This document shows, in pieces, positions 1-5,183 of a DNA stretch of 5,183 bases. The first letter of the stretch is position 1. Every line of letters begins with the position of its first letter. The DNA is from Limisphaerales bacterium (GTDB lineage Bacteria > Verrucomicrobiota > Verrucomicrobiae > Limisphaerales > UBA11358). A program made the translations under genes and the position numbers. The notes beneath the pieces were generated by a model. The model was not told where the DNA came from, ran no database searches, and worked only from the letters and a program-made list of their open reading frames with translations. Where the stretch lies: contig PLZL01000224.1 of assembly GCA_003152145.1 (NCBI GenBank), positions 1-5,183 on the forward strand. The letters are read 5' to 3'.

Positions 1-1263
1 AAAATCACGCAGCGCGACATCCCGCGGCTGTATCCGCCCGGCGGCGACATCATCGTGCAGGTCACCAAAGGCCCGATTGGCACCAAAGGCCCGCGCGTCA
101 CGACCAATCTGGTCTTGCCCGGACGTTATCTCGTCCTGCTGCCGAACTCCGATCAATCCGGCATTTCGCGCAAGATCGAAAACCAGGAGGAACGCAAGCG
201 GCTCAAGAAAATCCTCCGCGAACTGGCGATTCCCGACGGCATGGGCGTCATCATGCGCACGGCGGGGGAAGGCCAGCGCCGGCCGTATTTCATCCGCGAC
301 CTGGCGATTTTGCTCGAGGAGTGGCGCGGCGTCCAGGAGCGCATCCAGAGCCAGCCGATGGCCACGTGCGTTTTTCAGGAGCCGGATTTGATCGAGCGCA
401 CTGTGCGCGATTTTCTCACCGAGGACGTCGAGCGCGTGGTGGTGGACAATCCCAAGGCCCACGACCGGATGCAGGAGCTGATGCTGAAAATCAAGGCCCG
501 CTGGTCGGCGCACAAGGTCAAACTTTACGCCGATTCGCAGCCGATATTCGACCGGTTCAACGTCAGCAAACAATTGGAAAGCACCTTCTCGCGCCAAGTG
601 CATCTCAAGGGCGGCGGCTACATCGTCATTGACGAGACCGAGGCGCTGGTGGCCATTGACGTGAACACCGGCCGTCACAAGGGCGGCAAGGACCAGGAAG
701 CCACGATTCTGAAGGTGAACCTCGAAGCCGCCGAGGAAATCTGTCGCCAGCTCCGCCTCCGCAACATGGGCGGCCTCATCGTGCTGGATTTCATTGACAT
801 GAAACACCAGCGCGACCGGCAGCAGGTCTATTCCCGAATGAAGGACGGCCTGCGCCGCGACAAGGCCAAAACCCACATCCTTCCCATCACGCAGCTCGGC
901 CTCATGGAAATGACGCGCCAGCGCCACACCGAAAGCGTCCGCGCCGCCGTCTATGACGACTGTCCGTATTGCAAGGGGCGCGGCAAGGTGAAAAGCGCGC
1001 TGACGATGAGCGTGGAAATCCAGCGCAAGCTCCAGGAAATCCTGAAGAAACGCACGCGTGACGAAACGGATTTCCAGCTCCGCATCGTCGTCAATCCCAC
1101 TGTGCTGGACCGGCTCCGCACCGAGGACGAGAAGCATCTTATCGAGATGGAGAAACGCTACTTCGGCAAGCTGTCCTTCCGCGCCGACAGCGGCATGCAC
1201 GCCGAACAGTTCAAGATTGTGAACGTCGAGAACAACGAGGAACTGGCCAGCGTCGGCTCCTGA
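1..1263 (+). CDS. rng: Ribonuclease G/E (Rne/Rng family), 5' end outside window
   Basis: Endoribonuclease of the RNase E/G family, which cleaves single-stranded AU-rich RNA in 16S rRNA maturation and mRNA turnover. The frame is open from base 1, so the true start lies upstream; by comparison with E. coli RNase G roughly 100 residues, mainly the S1 RNA-binding domain, are missing. The 420 visible residues begin in the stretch before IGTKGPR and PGRYLVLLP, which border the 5'-sensor/S1 region. The DNase I-like catalytic part follows, with the two metal-binding aspartates in AIDVNTG (codon 658-660) and VLDFIDM (codon 787-789). The Zn-link CPYC has its cysteines at 961-963 and 970-972. The C-terminus ends soon after a segment resembling the end of RNase G (EQFKIVN), with no long degradosome scaffold, so the protein is RNase G-like in architecture. 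It ends in TGA, is followed by a terminator, and converges with the genes to its right. Family assignment is secure; rng rather than rne is inferred from the short C-terminus. Confidence 0.96.
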   Translation, partial: KITQRDIPRLYPPGGDIIVQVTKGPIGTKGPRVTTNLVLPGRYLVLLPNSDQSGISRKIENQEERKRLKKILRELAIPDGMGVIMRTAGEGQRRPYFIRDLAILLEEWRGVQERIQSQPMATCVFQEPDLIERTVRDFLTEDVERVVVDNPKAHDRMQELMLKIKARWSAHKVKLYADSQPIFDRFNVSKQLESTFSRQVHLKGGGYIVIDETEALVAIDVNTGRHKGGKDQEATILKVNLEAAEEICRQLRLRNMGGLIVLDFIDMKHQRDRQQVYSRMKDGLRRDKAKTHILPITQLGLMEMTRQRHTESVRAAVYDDCPYCKGRGKVKSALTMSVEIQRKLQEILKKRTRDETDFQLRIVVNPTVLDRLRTEDEKHLIEMEKRYFGKLSFRADSGMHAEQFKIVNVENNEELASVGS

Positions 1264-1283
1264 AAAATTCTGAAAACGCCTAG

Positions 1284-1312
1284 CGCCCCGCGGGAAACTG
1301 CGGGGCGTTTTT
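1284..1312 (+). terminator. Rho-independent terminator of the RNase G/E gene
   Basis: A perfect 8-bp GC-rich stem (CGCCCCGC at 1284-1291 with GCGGGGCG at 1300-1307) encloses an 8-base loop and is followed at once by TTTTTATTT. It lies 20 bases after the RNase G/E stop, which fits termination of that transcript. Read from the other strand, the same stem is followed only after several bases by a short T run (complement of 1273-1276). Any bidirectional action for the converging - strand genes would therefore be weaker. Confidence 0.88.
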
Positions 1313-1354
1313 ATTTCGTGCGAAGTCGCAAAGTTGGCGAAGAAAATTTGCAGC

Positions 1355-1468
1355 CTATCTTGATATTAGCTTTTGAATTCTTCGCGTTCCATCGTGTTTG
1401 ACGCCACCGTTCACGATTTCCTCGATTAAAAAGTAATACCAGACAATTCCGACGTTGAACCCTTCCTT
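1355..1468 (-). pseudogene. In-frame C-terminal remnant of the serine protease, beyond a TGA stop
   Basis: Directly after the protease stop codon (TGA at 1471-1469) the same reading frame stays open for 37 codons to a TAG at 1357-1355. The first part, reading KEGFNVGIVWYYFLIEEIVN, looks like a genuine protein end. Members of this bacterial trypsin-like family, as I remember them, finish with a strand and helix of the type N-x-x-x-V-W-Y-x-x-L-I-x-E-I. No frame change is needed, so one base substitution (for instance CGA to TGA) explains the interruption. With this tail the protein would be 301 residues. There is no separate start codon with a convincing context that would make it its own gene; a GTG at 1414-1412 lies inside it. 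Whether it is translated is unknown. Confidence 0.6.
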
Positions 1469-2260
1469 TCAGATGATCTTGAGGTTGTTCAACTCGATTG
1501 GCGTTGATTCTTGAAATGGCTCTCCCGAGAAAACACCCAAAATTGCGAACTGTTTCGACTCGCTCCAGGAGATTTTTGCCTTCTCAACGTCAACGACATG
1601 ATCGATAGGCTTTGTGATGACAATGCTTCCGGAAGATCCCGGAAAGAGCTTTGCATCGATCAGAAAGTAAGGCTGGCCACCAAATGGCAATCCCCACCCT
1701 GATGCGATGATGCCGGACTTTACTATCGGGAACTTGTTATGCTGATCATAGTATCCTCGCGGATATCCGATGATTAGCACGTCATCGGCAACCTCAACCG
1801 AAATTTTGTTCTTTCCTGGAAAATTGTCTGGCGAAACGGCGTGCCATGCCATCCAATCGCTAACTTCTTTCTTACTGACAAACAACGCGGAGGTCAAATC
1901 ATCCACTTTAATCGCGGCGACATCCACCTCGGGATTCTTGTGAAATCTGGCTCGTTCTTTTATCTGTTGCTCATCGAGCGTAATGGCATGCCACGAACAT
2001 CCGCTTTTTTCCGCACGTCTCATCTGGAACGTTAGTGAACATGCCAAAAGCCCATCATCCGAGAACAACACATGTCGGTTAGTAATGAGCCAAAGCGCCT
2101 CCACTTTGCGCCAATACCCCTCGCCCGACTTTTCTTTTTCAGGATCGGGAGATGAGAGATGCTGGAAGAAAAAACCTGAGGCGATACTCTCACTGTCAGA
2201 CCAAGTGGAGGTGAGTATTGTGCTGATTCCGTGAATTCTGTTGTCAAGGGAATATCCCAC
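1469..2260 (-). CDS. Trypsin-like serine protease, intracellular type, C-terminally truncated
   Basis: A 263-residue chymotrypsin-fold peptidase of the bacterial trypsin-like (Trypsin_2) kind; the substrate is unknown. The triad is visible in order: His63 in LITNRHVL, Asp113 in EVDVAAIKV and Ser210 in FPGSSGSIV. Further family-like blocks are ASGFFF near residue 28, VLIIGYPRGYYD at 161-172 and PIVKSGIIAS at 178-187. There is no signal peptide or membrane segment, so it is predicted to be cytoplasmic. The GTG start at 2260 was chosen because GAAAGGA lies 8 bases upstream and the family-like sequence begins here; in-frame codons further up only shadow hisB. An in-frame TGA ends it before the last conserved strand and helix, and the frame continues to 1355. 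GC is about 48% in the lines counted, far below hisB and RNase G/E, suggesting horizontal acquisition. It is the last gene of the - strand run, 61 bases after hisB. The family call is firm; activity of the truncated form is uncertain. Confidence 0.82.
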   Translation of the reverse strand: MGYSLDNRIHGISTILTSTWSDSESIASGFFFQHLSSPDPEKEKSGEGYWRKVEALWLITNRHVLFSDDGLLACSLTFQMRRAEKSGCSWHAITLDEQQIKERARFHKNPEVDVAAIKVDDLTSALFVSKKEVSDWMAWHAVSPDNFPGKNKISVEVADDVLIIGYPRGYYDQHNKFPIVKSGIIASGWGLPFGGQPYFLIDAKLFPGSSGSIVITKPIDHVVDVEKAKISWSESKQFAILGVFSGEPFQESTPIELNNLKII

Positions 2261-2267
2261 GGCAGAG

Positions 2268-2275
2268 ATCCTTTC
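2268..2275 (-). promoter_or_regulatory. Ribosome binding site deciding the GTG start of the protease
   Basis: The - strand reads GAAAGGAT at 2275-2268, a good Shine-Dalgarno match 7-8 bases ahead of the GTG at 2260-2258. No comparable site precedes the in-frame TTG at 2314. This supports translation initiating after, and independently of, hisB. Confidence 0.6.
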
Positions 2276-2321
2276 AAAAGCTAACAGATAACGAACGGCG
2301 CATTGTGCAGCCAATCCTGTT

Positions 2322-3032
2322 TCATAATTTCCCTTTCGTGCTGGGCAACTGGCCGGCAATGCGCGGGTCGTGCCGGCGCGCGGCGTCCACCGCGCGCGCA
2401 AAGGCCTTGAACAGCGCCTCCACAATGTGATGCGGCTCGTCGCCGTAAAGCAGTTCCAAATGCAGGTTGCAGCGGGCTTCGTTGGCGAAGCCCTGAAAGA
2501 ATTCACGCGCCAATCCGAACCGGAACGCGCTGGAGGCGTCCTGGTTTTTTTCCGCCCCGGTAATTTTCTTCTGCGAGAATTTGTCCAGCCCGCGCCAGAC
2601 GAGGTGCGGCCGTCCGCTGAAATCCACGACGCAGCGCGCGAGGCATTCATCCATCGGCACATAGGCTTCGGCGCGAGCCGCGCGGGCCACCATTGGCGGT
2701 GCGGCCACCATCTGTTTCTCCGGTGGCCGTGGTGCAAACCACCCGTAGCGGCGGATGCCGCGTTTGTCGCCGAGCGCGGTGGCGAAAGCCTGACCGAGCG
2801 CGATGCCACAGTCCTCGACGGTGTGGTGCGCATCCACGGCGAGGTCGCCGTCGCATTTCAATTGCAGATCAACCACGGCGTGTTTCGCAAAGAGCGTGAG
2901 CATGTGGTCGAAAAAGGGAATCCCGGTTTTGACGGAGGATTTGCCCCTGCCGTCGAGGTTGAGCTGGATGGAAATTTTGGTTTCCAGCGTGTGGCGTTTG
3001 ATTTTGGAACGGCGCGGTTTCATCGCGGCCAT
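2322..3032 (-). CDS. hisB: Imidazoleglycerol-phosphate dehydratase
   Basis: HisB removes water from imidazole glycerol phosphate to give imidazole acetol phosphate, in the cytoplasmic histidine pathway. It is the monofunctional dehydratase, with no HisB-N phosphatase domain. Numbered from the ATG at 3032 (236 residues), it shows IPFFDHML near 38-45, the first metal-binding motif DAHHTVED (His69, His70, Glu73), the second motif PHHIVEALFKAF (His201, His202, Glu205) and the normal terminal block LPSTKGKL, so the enzyme is complete. It is longer than the usual 195-200 residues because about 25 extra residues (98-122) sit between GIRRYG and AYVPMDECLARC, the junction of the two half-domains. Possible starts are TTG 3059, ATG 3032 and ATG 3023. 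None has a strong ribosome site; 3032 was chosen, and 3023 is equally compatible with homology. It lies 36 bases after the TPR gene. No hisH or hisA follows; the protease occupies that place. Confidence 0.95.
   Translation of the reverse strand: MAAMKPRRSKIKRHTLETKISIQLNLDGRGKSSVKTGIPFFDHMLTLFAKHAVVDLQLKCDGDLAVDAHHTVEDCGIALGQAFATALGDKRGIRRYGWFAPRPPEKQMVAAPPMVARAARAEAYVPMDECLARCVVDFSGRPHLVWRGLDKFSQKKITGAEKNQDASSAFRFGLAREFFQGFANEARCNLHLELLYGDEPHHIVEALFKAFARAVDAARRHDPRIAGQLPSTKGKL
2667..2741 (-). other. In-frame extra segment within hisB (about 25 codons)
   Basis: Compared with the family pattern (E. coli reads GICRFGFVLPMDECLARC as I recall), this HisB has an added Ala/Pro/Arg-rich segment starting WFAPRPPEKQ and ending in AARAE between RRYG and AYVPMDE. 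Both sides align without loss, so it is an insertion and not a frameshift. It sits at the linker between the two homologous halves of the fold, where a loop could be tolerated. The exact ends are uncertain by a codon or two. Confidence 0.6.
2685..2729. repeat. Short inverted and direct repeats in the hisB insertion
   Basis: CGGCCACC at 2702-2709 pairs perfectly with GGTGGCCG at 2722-2729 around a 12-base loop. GGCCACCAT occurs twice, at 2685-2693 and 2703-2711, exactly 18 bases apart, which gives a repeated Met-Val-Ala in the protein. A further CCACC at 2739-2743 can pair with GGTGG at 2722-2726. The cluster coincides with the extra HisB segment. In GC-rich DNA repeats of this length can arise by chance, so element status is only a suggestion. 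Confidence 0.4.
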
Positions 3033-3068
3033 TGAATCAAAATCGCCCGTGAAAAACAAACCGCAATC

Positions 3069-4007
3069 TCAATGCGCCGGGCCGTTGGTGGAAGAAGGCG
3101 GCCCGACCGGTTTTTGTTTGAGTTCGTCAATATGCTTTTGAACATCGTCTGGCGTTGGTGAAGCCAGCCTGGCCTGTTCCCAGCGGGCGATGGCCACGTC
3201 GAGGTTGCCGGCTTTTTCTTCGAGCTGCGCGAGGTAGGTCTGGAGTTGCTCAAACATAAACCGGCTGTCGAAATTTTCGTTGGTCTTTTCGAGCCGCTTC
3301 GATTGCGGAACGCCGGGCTCCTGCCGCGCCCAGCTTCGCAGTGCGGCTTCCCAGATGTTTCGCGCGCGCGCCGGGTTGTGATAATTTTCGAAATAAATGC
3401 GGCCCAATTCAAAAAGCAATTGCGGGTCATTTGAATTGTGCCGTAATCCTTCGCGCAGCACCTGTTCGGCTTCGGAAACCTGGTTCATTTTCGTGCGCAA
3501 CCAGAAGGCGGTGACGGTGTAGGTCTTGATATTTTCGGGATCAAGTTCGGCGGAGAGCTTCAACCACGGCAACATTTCCTGCACCTCCTTGCTGGTGCCC
3601 AGGTCGCCGGTCGCGCCGCCTTCATCCAGATGCGTGTGGCGGTTCGGAATAAAATGGCGGCCAAAGGCGTCAATCCAGTCGCGCGGCGGCCCCAGGAAAC
3701 TCTCCTCTTCGCCCTGGTTGTGGCTGGCGACGTCGCCGGTGTCCTCGGCCATGTGCGGCGTCTGAAAGGCGGAGTTGTTGTCGAAGATCGTCGGATAATA
3801 GCCGCTGTGATAATAGGCGTCGGCCTTGGTGAAAAAGCTGTTGGCAAAAATGCGGCTGCTGTCGCCGAGCATCAGGCTGAAAAAGTTGTCTGATTGGCGG
3901 CGGCTGTTTTCCAACGACTGAAGCCGCGGCTGCAAATTCGCGGCGAGGCCGAAACAAAAAACCAGCAGCGCGATGAACAACAGCCAGAATGTTTTTGCTG
4001 AACTCAT
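3069..4007 (-). CDS. Membrane-anchored TPR protein linked to an ABC transporter
   Basis: A 312-residue protein of no established function. It opens with one hydrophobic segment (about residues 7-24, FWLLFIALLVFCFGLAANL) after a short N-terminus with a single Lys. This fits a signal anchor placing the rest outside the cytoplasm; no proper lipobox precedes Cys18. Residues about 37-125 form a distinct region rich in aromatic residues, including TKADAYYHSGYYPTIFDN and RDWIDAFGRHFIP. The C-terminal half has TPR-like helix pairs: about 145-190 (LKLSAELDPENIKTY, then EAEQVLREGL), 194-227 (LLFELGRIYFENY, then ARARNIWEAALRSW) and 250-284 (QLEEKAGNLDVAIARWEQA). The tail is Pro/Ser-rich. The ATG at 4007 lies 9 bases after the permease stop with no obvious ribosome site, suggesting translational coupling. 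Its position suggests a partner or scaffold for the upstream transporter; that role is inference. Confidence 0.85.
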   Translation of the reverse strand: MSSAKTFWLLFIALLVFCFGLAANLQPRLQSLENSRRQSDNFFSLMLGDSSRIFANSFFTKADAYYHSGYYPTIFDNNSAFQTPHMAEDTGDVASHNQGEEESFLGPPRDWIDAFGRHFIPNRHTHLDEGGATGDLGTSKEVQEMLPWLKLSAELDPENIKTYTVTAFWLRTKMNQVSEAEQVLREGLRHNSNDPQLLFELGRIYFENYHNPARARNIWEAALRSWARQEPGVPQSKRLEKTNENFDSRFMFEQLQTYLAQLEEKAGNLDVAIARWEQARLASPTPDDVQKHIDELKQKPVGPPSSTNGPAH

Positions 4008-4016
4008 GCGACAAAC

Positions 4017-4796
4017 TTAATTCACGGCTTTGCGGCGGAATACCAGGCAGGCGGCGACGAGAAAAACCGCCGCGTAAGCCAGCAAATAAAGTGCATCGAG
4101 GCTGATAAACATCCAGTCAATGAGCGGCCAGTCGTGGACGATCAGATTCCGCATCTCGAAACTCCATTCGAGATGTGGGAAGGCAAAATAAATCCCATAA
4201 ATAATGGAGCGACCCGGCTCGGCCAGTGAAAGCGCAACCATGTCGAGGTATCTGCCGACACATAAAATCGCCATAACGATCACGAAACAAATTGTGGAGT
4301 TGGACGACGGCGCGGCGAAAACCAGCGAACCGAGCAGGGTAAGCGCGATGACCACGCCGAGCATGACCCAATGCAAAAACGCGGCCTGAAAATAATTCAG
4401 CAGCGGCCAGGTGTGCTCGCGGCTCGCGGCGAGCGCGCCGAAGAAGGTGTAAAAACAAACCAGCACCAGCCCGCAGGCGAGCCAGCAACCGAGGAATTTT
4501 CCGAAAATTAACTGGGTCCGGCTCAGTGGCTTGGCCAGCAGCGGAAGCAAAGTGCGCTGTTCGCGCTCCGCCGGAATTTGGCGCGCGGTTGTCGTGATGG
4601 CGATCACGAGCGACGAGATCCAGATCAGCAGCAGGCAGAGTTCCTTGAGGTAACGGATGATCTGGTTGTCGTGGAAAATGTTGACGGAGGCCATGACCAG
4701 GCAGATGACGATGGTCAGGATGAACAGGACGTAAAAATCCTTCCGGCGATACAATTCCTTGATGACAACTCCGGCGACGGCGAAAATGTTGTTCAT
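4017..4796 (-). CDS. ABC-2 type transporter permease
   Basis: A 259-residue integral inner-membrane subunit of an export-type ABC transporter. About six hydrophobic segments are seen: near 21-37, 51-70, 99-121, 143-162, 166-184 and 233-253. The cytoplasmic stretch after the second, [20 protein letters not shown] followed by [13 protein letters not shown] (residues 71-103), has the usual form of NosY-like ABC-2 permeases. There a Glu-containing, Arg/Thr-Leu-Leu-rich coupling region is followed by a Pro-Leu-Ser-Arg and Gly-Lys motif. The ATG at 4796 was chosen because it overlaps the ATPase stop as ATGA and begins the hydrophobic-protein pattern; upstream codons in this frame only shadow the ATPase. 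The substrate cannot be told from sequence. It is certainly paired with the overlapping ATPase, and the TPR gene follows 9 bases later. Confidence 0.92.
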   Translation of the reverse strand: MNNIFAVAGVVIKELYRRKDFYVLFILTIVICLVMASVNIFHDNQIIRYLKELCLLLIWISSLVIAITTTARQIPAEREQRTLLPLLAKPLSRTQLIFGKFLGCWLACGLVLVCFYTFFGALAASREHTWPLLNYFQAAFLHWVMLGVVIALTLLGSLVFAAPSSNSTICFVIVMAILCVGRYLDMVALSLAEPGRSIIYGIYFAFPHLEWSFEMRNLIVHDWPLIDWMFISLDALYLLAYAAVFLVAACLVFRRKAVN

Positions 4797-5183
4797 GGCG
4801 CGGATTGGGGTTGATAACCGACAATGTCCAGAAATGCTTTTTCGAGGCTCGCGCGCTGTCCCATGATGTCGCCGACGCGGCCCACGGCCTTGAGTTCGCC
4901 CTCGCTGATAATGGCCACGCGGTCGCAAACGGTTTCCACTTCGCCGAGTTCGTGCGACGAGAAGAAGACGGTTTTGCCCTCGTTTTTCAGGCGTTGGATG
5001 ATTTCACGAACTTTCATGCGGCCCAGCGGGTCGAGGCCGCTAGTCGGCTCGTCGAGGATCAGCAAATCGGGATTGTTGATGAGAGCCTGCGCGAGGCCGA
5101 CACGCTGTTGCATCCCTTTCGAATAAGTTTTGATGAGGCGCTTGCGGGCGGATTCCAATTCAACGAGTTTGAGCACGGCGTCA
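4793..5183 (-). CDS. ABC transporter ATP-binding protein, N-terminal part outside window
   Basis: The C-terminal 129 residues of a nucleotide-binding subunit that powers the adjacent permease. The frame is open at the right edge (the last full codons read DAVLKLVEL), so the Walker A and Q-loop parts lie beyond the window. Visible in order are the signature motif as YSKGMQQR (in place of the common LSGGQ), Walker B in LLILDEP, the D-loop SGLDP and the switch histidine in [10 protein letters not shown] family-typical tail with [11 protein letters not shown] follows. The SKGM signature and the [10 protein letters not shown] run match the ABC-2 exporter ATPases that resemble NosF/GldA. It ends in TGA at 4795-4793, overlapping the permease ATG by 4 bases, which implies coupled translation and a fixed subunit ratio. 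Confidence 0.95.
   Translation of the reverse strand, partial: DAVLKLVELESARKRLIKTYSKGMQQRVGLAQALINNPDLLILDEPTSGLDPLGRMKVREIIQRLKNEGKTVFFSSHELGEVETVCDRVAIISEGELKAVGRVGDIMGQRASLEKAFLDIVGYQPQSAP

Noticed and set aside
1313..1354. A possible small RNA or gene between the terminator and the protease tail.
   Set aside because: Too short, with no hairpin, promoter or start codon context that I could support.
1469..1471. TGA as selenocysteine, or as a sense codon under a changed genetic code.
   Set aside because: The RNase G/E, hisB, TPR and ATPase genes all end properly at TGA, the site is not in a redox motif, and I see no convincing hairpin directly after it.
2285..2314. TTGGCT and TATCTG about 18 bases apart ahead of the protease, as a possible sigma-70 promoter.
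   Set aside because: The second hexamer matches the consensus in only three positions, so it does not stand out from chance.
2281..2325. A 14-codon frame whose ATG overlaps the hisB TGA as ATGA.
   Set aside because: It reads MKQDWLHNAPFVIC and stops, has no resemblance to the start of HisH or any family, and is too short to support; the overlap is likely chance at the insertion junction.
2261..2833. The protease reading frame stays open upstream as far as 2833, giving a possible 454-residue protein fused to its N-terminus.
   Set aside because: The upstream part is the alternate-frame translation of hisB (Arg/Ser/Pro-rich, no domain), while hisB is unmistakable in its own frame. A GTG with a good ribosome site at 2260 explains the start of the protease.
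2370..3035. A 221-residue open frame on the + strand opposite hisB.
   Set aside because: It is the antisense shadow of GC-rich coding DNA; its composition mirrors hisB and it shows no domain.
4797..4928. An N-terminal extension of 44 residues on the permease.
   Set aside because: The extension is Arg/Gly/His-rich shadow of the ATPase gene; the ATG at 4796 overlapping the ATPase stop is the natural start.

Overview
The window looks like ordinary chromosomal DNA from a GC-rich bacterium, with one visibly different insertion-like gene. Gene content and sequence style (an RNase G/E protein, an ABC-2 export pair followed by a membrane-anchored TPR protein, then hisB) suggest a Verrucomicrobiota member, perhaps of the Pedosphaera/Limisphaerales type. 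This placement is inferred from remembered protein style, not from a search.

Layout. On the + strand, positions 1-1263 hold the 3' four-fifths of an RNase G/E gene that enters from the left edge. It is closed by a clear intrinsic terminator at 1284-1312. Everything else is on the - strand and converges on it. Reading in the direction of transcription from the right edge, there is the C-terminal part of an ABC transporter ATPase (5183-4793). An ABC-2 permease follows, overlapping it by ATGA (4796-4017), then a TPR protein with one N-terminal membrane anchor (4007-3069). Next comes hisB, imidazoleglycerol-phosphate dehydratase (about 3032-2322), and last a trypsin-like serine protease (2260-1469). 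The spacings (4-bp overlap, 9 bp, 36 bp, 61 bp) allow one transcription unit, at least from the ATPase through hisB.

Function. The ATPase and permease should form one export-type transporter in the inner membrane. The TPR protein is probably its accessory or a periplasm-facing scaffold. HisB is a housekeeping histidine-biosynthesis enzyme that shares the operon without an obvious functional link. RNase G/E acts in rRNA maturation and mRNA decay.

The unusual part is 1355-2260. The protease gene has much lower GC (about 48% in the lines counted) than hisB (about 67-72% in the lines counted) and begins just after the hisB stop. It carries an intact His/Asp/Ser triad and no secretion signal. It is interrupted by an in-frame TGA at 1471-1469, and the same frame then continues for 37 codons of convincing C-terminal sequence to a TAG at 1357-1355. 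It is probably a recently acquired and now decaying (or misread) intracellular protease gene. The second oddity is a roughly 25-residue in-frame insertion in HisB at the junction of its two half-domains, encoded by DNA rich in short inverted and direct repeats. I see no CRISPR array, RNA gene, transposase or clearly new multi-gene system.
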